Assembly (NCBI GenBank): GCA_009930155.1
Contig: RZYX01000102.1
Span: forward strand, 1-6,380
DNA: 6,380 nt
Direction of reading: 5' to 3'
DNA from: Clostridia bacterium
Lineage (GTDB): Bacteria; Bacillota_A; Clostridia; Oscillospirales; Acutalibacteraceae
Position 1 is the stretch's first letter, and each line of letters starts with the position of its first letter. Below, one piece after another: positions 4,997 to 6,380 of this stretch. Below the pieces are notes generated by a model. It worked only from the letters and a program-made list of their open reading frames with translations, ran no database searches and had not been told where the DNA came from. The position numbers and the translations under genes were made by a program.

Positions 4997-6081
4997 TAAC
5001 AATTTTAAATTTAGCAAGCATAGGGACAATTTGGAGTTCTGTTTGGCCTTTTTTAATAGCGCTACTTTTCTTTGGTGTAATAATATTTATACATGAGCTT
5101 GGGCACTTTACTTTTGCTAAATTATTTAAGGTAAGGGTAAATGAGTTTGCCATAGGAATGGGTCCTGTACTATTTAAATTTGGAAAAGGGGAAACTAAAT
5201 ATTCTGTTCGTCTTTTTCCAATTGGCGGTTATGTTAGTATGGAGGGCGAAGATGAAGAAAGCCAAGATGATGCAGCTTTTAACAGAAAGCCTGCGTGGAA
5301 ACGTGCTATAATTTTATGTGCAGGAGCATTCCTTAACATATTATTGGGCATAGTTCTTATGGCTATTATCATCTCAACGAGTGAAGGTAATATTGGAATA
5401 CCTCGTATTGCACAATTTATTGGTGACAATGTTCAAAGCCAAAATTATGGGCTTGAGGTTGGCGACAATATAAAGTCAATTAACGGAAACAAAGTTTATA
5501 CTACCTACGACATAAACTTTTTTATGATGCGTGACAAAGATGCTATAATGGATTTTGAAGTTGAGCGTGAGGGCGAAATAGTAAAATTAAACAGTGTTAA
5601 GTTTGCAACACAAGATATTGATGGAATAAAAGCGGTAATATATGATTTTAGAATAGTTGGTATTGAAAAGACTTTTGGTTCGGTTTTAAAGTATGCAGCA
5701 CTTGATTCTTTGTCAATTGCTCGTATGGTTTGGCTAAGCCTTTTTGATATTGCAACATTCCAGTTTAGCCTTAATGATTTGTCTGGCCCTATAGGTACAA
5801 TGGAGATAATAGCAGACACAGCATCGCAGGCAACTAAAACAGACTATACAGGGCTTTTGACCATAATGGCATTTATAACAATCAATGTTGGCGTATTCAA
5901 TCTTTTACCACTTCCAGCACTTGACGGTGGCCGTTTATTTTTTGTAATAATTGAGGGTATAAGACGCAAGCCAGTGCCGCAAAAGTACGAAACTATGGTT
6001 CATAGTATTGGCATAATTCTGCTGCTTGCACTTATGGTTGTAATAACATTCAATGACATATTAAACCTAATAAAGAGGTGA
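4993..6081 (+). CDS. rseP: Site-2 membrane zinc metalloprotease, RseP/RasP family
   Basis: An intramembrane-cleaving metalloprotease (peptidase M50B) that cuts membrane-anchored substrates such as anti-sigma factors and leftover signal peptides; in Bacillus the protein is called RasP. From this start it has 362 residues. The zinc motif HELGH (34-38) lies in the first membrane helix, FPIGGYV (75-81) follows, then RAIILCAGAFLN (about 104-115) in the second helix. A PDZ domain spans roughly 145-205 (YGLEVGDNIKSINGNKV). NLLPLPALDGG (about 303-313), which carries the third metal-ligand aspartate (Asp311), lies in the next helix, and a C-terminal membrane segment ends the protein. All catalytic residues are present. 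The start is uncertain: GTG 4993 is the nearest standard codon but overlaps the ribosome site, while ATT 5002 fits that site better (see findings) and ATG 4957 would overlap dxr by 23 bases. The product is the same from HELGH onward. ispG follows immediately. Confidence 0.95.
   Translation: MVTILNLASIGTIWSSVWPFLIALLFFGVIIFIHELGHFTFAKLFKVRVNEFAIGMGPVLFKFGKGETKYSVRLFPIGGYVSMEGEDEESQDDAAFNRKPAWKRAIILCAGAFLNILLGIVLMAIIISTSEGNIGIPRIAQFIGDNVQSQNYGLEVGDNIKSINGNKVYTTYDINFFMMRDKDAIMDFEVEREGEIVKLNSVKFATQDIDGIKAVIYDFRIVGIEKTFGSVLKYAALDSLSIARMVWLSLFDIATFQFSLNDLSGPIGTMEIIADTASQATKTDYTGLLTIMAFITINVGVFNLLPLPALDGGRLFFVIIEGIRRKPVPQKYETMVHSIGIILLLALMVVITFNDILNLIKR
6073..6079 (+). promoter_or_regulatory. Ribosome binding site fixing the TTG start of ispG
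   Basis: AGAGGTG overlaps the last codons of rseP (stop TGA 6079-6081) and stands 7 bases before TTG 6087. An ATG at 6082 is too close and hits TGA after two codons, so TTG is the usable start. The overlap suggests coupled translation of rseP and ispG. Confidence 0.75.
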
Positions 6082-6086
6082 ATGAT

Positions 6087-6380
6087 TTGATAAACAGGAG
6101 AAATAGCCGTGTTGTAATGGTTGGCGATGTTAAAGTTGGCGGAGATTCACAAATAACCGTTCAGTCAATGCTAAGTAAGCCAGCACAGGATATAGAGGCA
6201 AATGTGCAGCAGGCAAAAGAATTGCAAGAGGCAGGATGCCAAATAATACGTACCTCTGTTCCAGATATTGAGTCAGTCAAATTAATATATGCACTTAAAA
6301 ATGCAGTAACTGTTCCAATTGTTGCAGACATTCATTTTGATTATAAAATTGCACTGGAATGTGCTACAGCAGGAGTAGAT
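6087..6380 (+). CDS. ispG: 4-hydroxy-3-methylbut-2-en-1-yl diphosphate synthase, N-terminal part (cut by right edge)
   Basis: IspG (GcpE) is an iron-sulfur enzyme that reductively opens the cyclic diphosphate MEcPP to HMBPP, the next-to-last stage of the MEP pathway. The first 98 codons are present and the frame is open at the window end. The visible part corresponds to the N-terminal TIM-barrel domain: RRNSRVVMVGDVKVGGDSQITVQSML is the family opening (shown here in pieces: VGDVKVGG, then ITVQSML), followed by DIEANVQQAKELQEAGCQII, RTSVPDIESVKL, and the diagnostic PIVADIHFDYKIAL (about 77-90). The cluster-binding cysteines of the family are in the C-terminal domain beyond the window, so completeness cannot be judged. 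The start is TTG behind AGAGGTG. Together with dxr two genes upstream it marks a MEP-pathway module, with rseP between them as is usual in Clostridia. Confidence 0.95.
   Translation, partial: MINRRNSRVVMVGDVKVGGDSQITVQSMLSKPAQDIEANVQQAKELQEAGCQIIRTSVPDIESVKLIYALKNAVTVPIVADIHFDYKIALECATAGVD

Noticed and set aside
5505..5819. Minus-strand frames opposite rseP (also 5229-5429)
   Set aside because: Both are antisense to conserved rseP segments, including the PDZ domain, and have no independent start signals that I can see.

Overview
The window looks like chromosome from a low-GC Firmicute, most likely a member of the Clostridia. The reasons are the AT-rich coding sequence, the strong purine-rich Shine-Dalgarno sites, the use of TTG start codons, and the gene order pyrH-frr-uppS-cdsA-dxr-rseP-ispG. 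That order is a well-known housekeeping cluster in this group. The genus cannot be fixed from what is visible.

Layout. Positions 1-163 hold an unidentified plus-strand reading frame that runs off the left edge. It converges on a short minus-strand gene (212-337) encoding a 41-residue lysine-rich peptide, and a hairpin (173-202) that suits a terminator lies between them. Positions 338-590 form a divergent intergenic stretch with a good sigma-A-type promoter (467-495) and a folded leader for the main plus-strand cluster. The cluster is pyrH (UMP kinase), frr (ribosome recycling factor), a strong hairpin, uppS (undecaprenyl diphosphate synthase), cdsA (CDP-diglyceride synthase), a 251-base gap containing a repeat and inverted-repeat segment plus possible promoters, dxr (DXP reductoisomerase), rseP (site-2 membrane protease) and the first 98 codons of ispG, which is cut by the right edge.

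How the genes fit together. dxr and ispG are the second and the penultimate-stage enzymes of the MEP pathway, which makes the C5 isoprenoid units. uppS condenses those units into the C55 lipid carrier for cell-wall glycan. cdsA makes the activated precursor of membrane phospholipids. rseP is an intramembrane protease of the cell envelope. pyrH feeds pyrimidine nucleotides (the CTP used by CdsA, and UTP for UDP-sugars), and frr recycles ribosomes after termination. The theme is envelope building linked to growth.

The core genes are intact and keep their key residues, so no new enzymatic system is evident. The points worth a second look lie between genes: the unlisted 41-aa gene, a possible pseudoknot in the pyrH leader, a terminator-like hairpin directly against the uppS ribosome site, a structured repeat segment before dxr, and an rseP start that best fits a non-canonical ATT codon.
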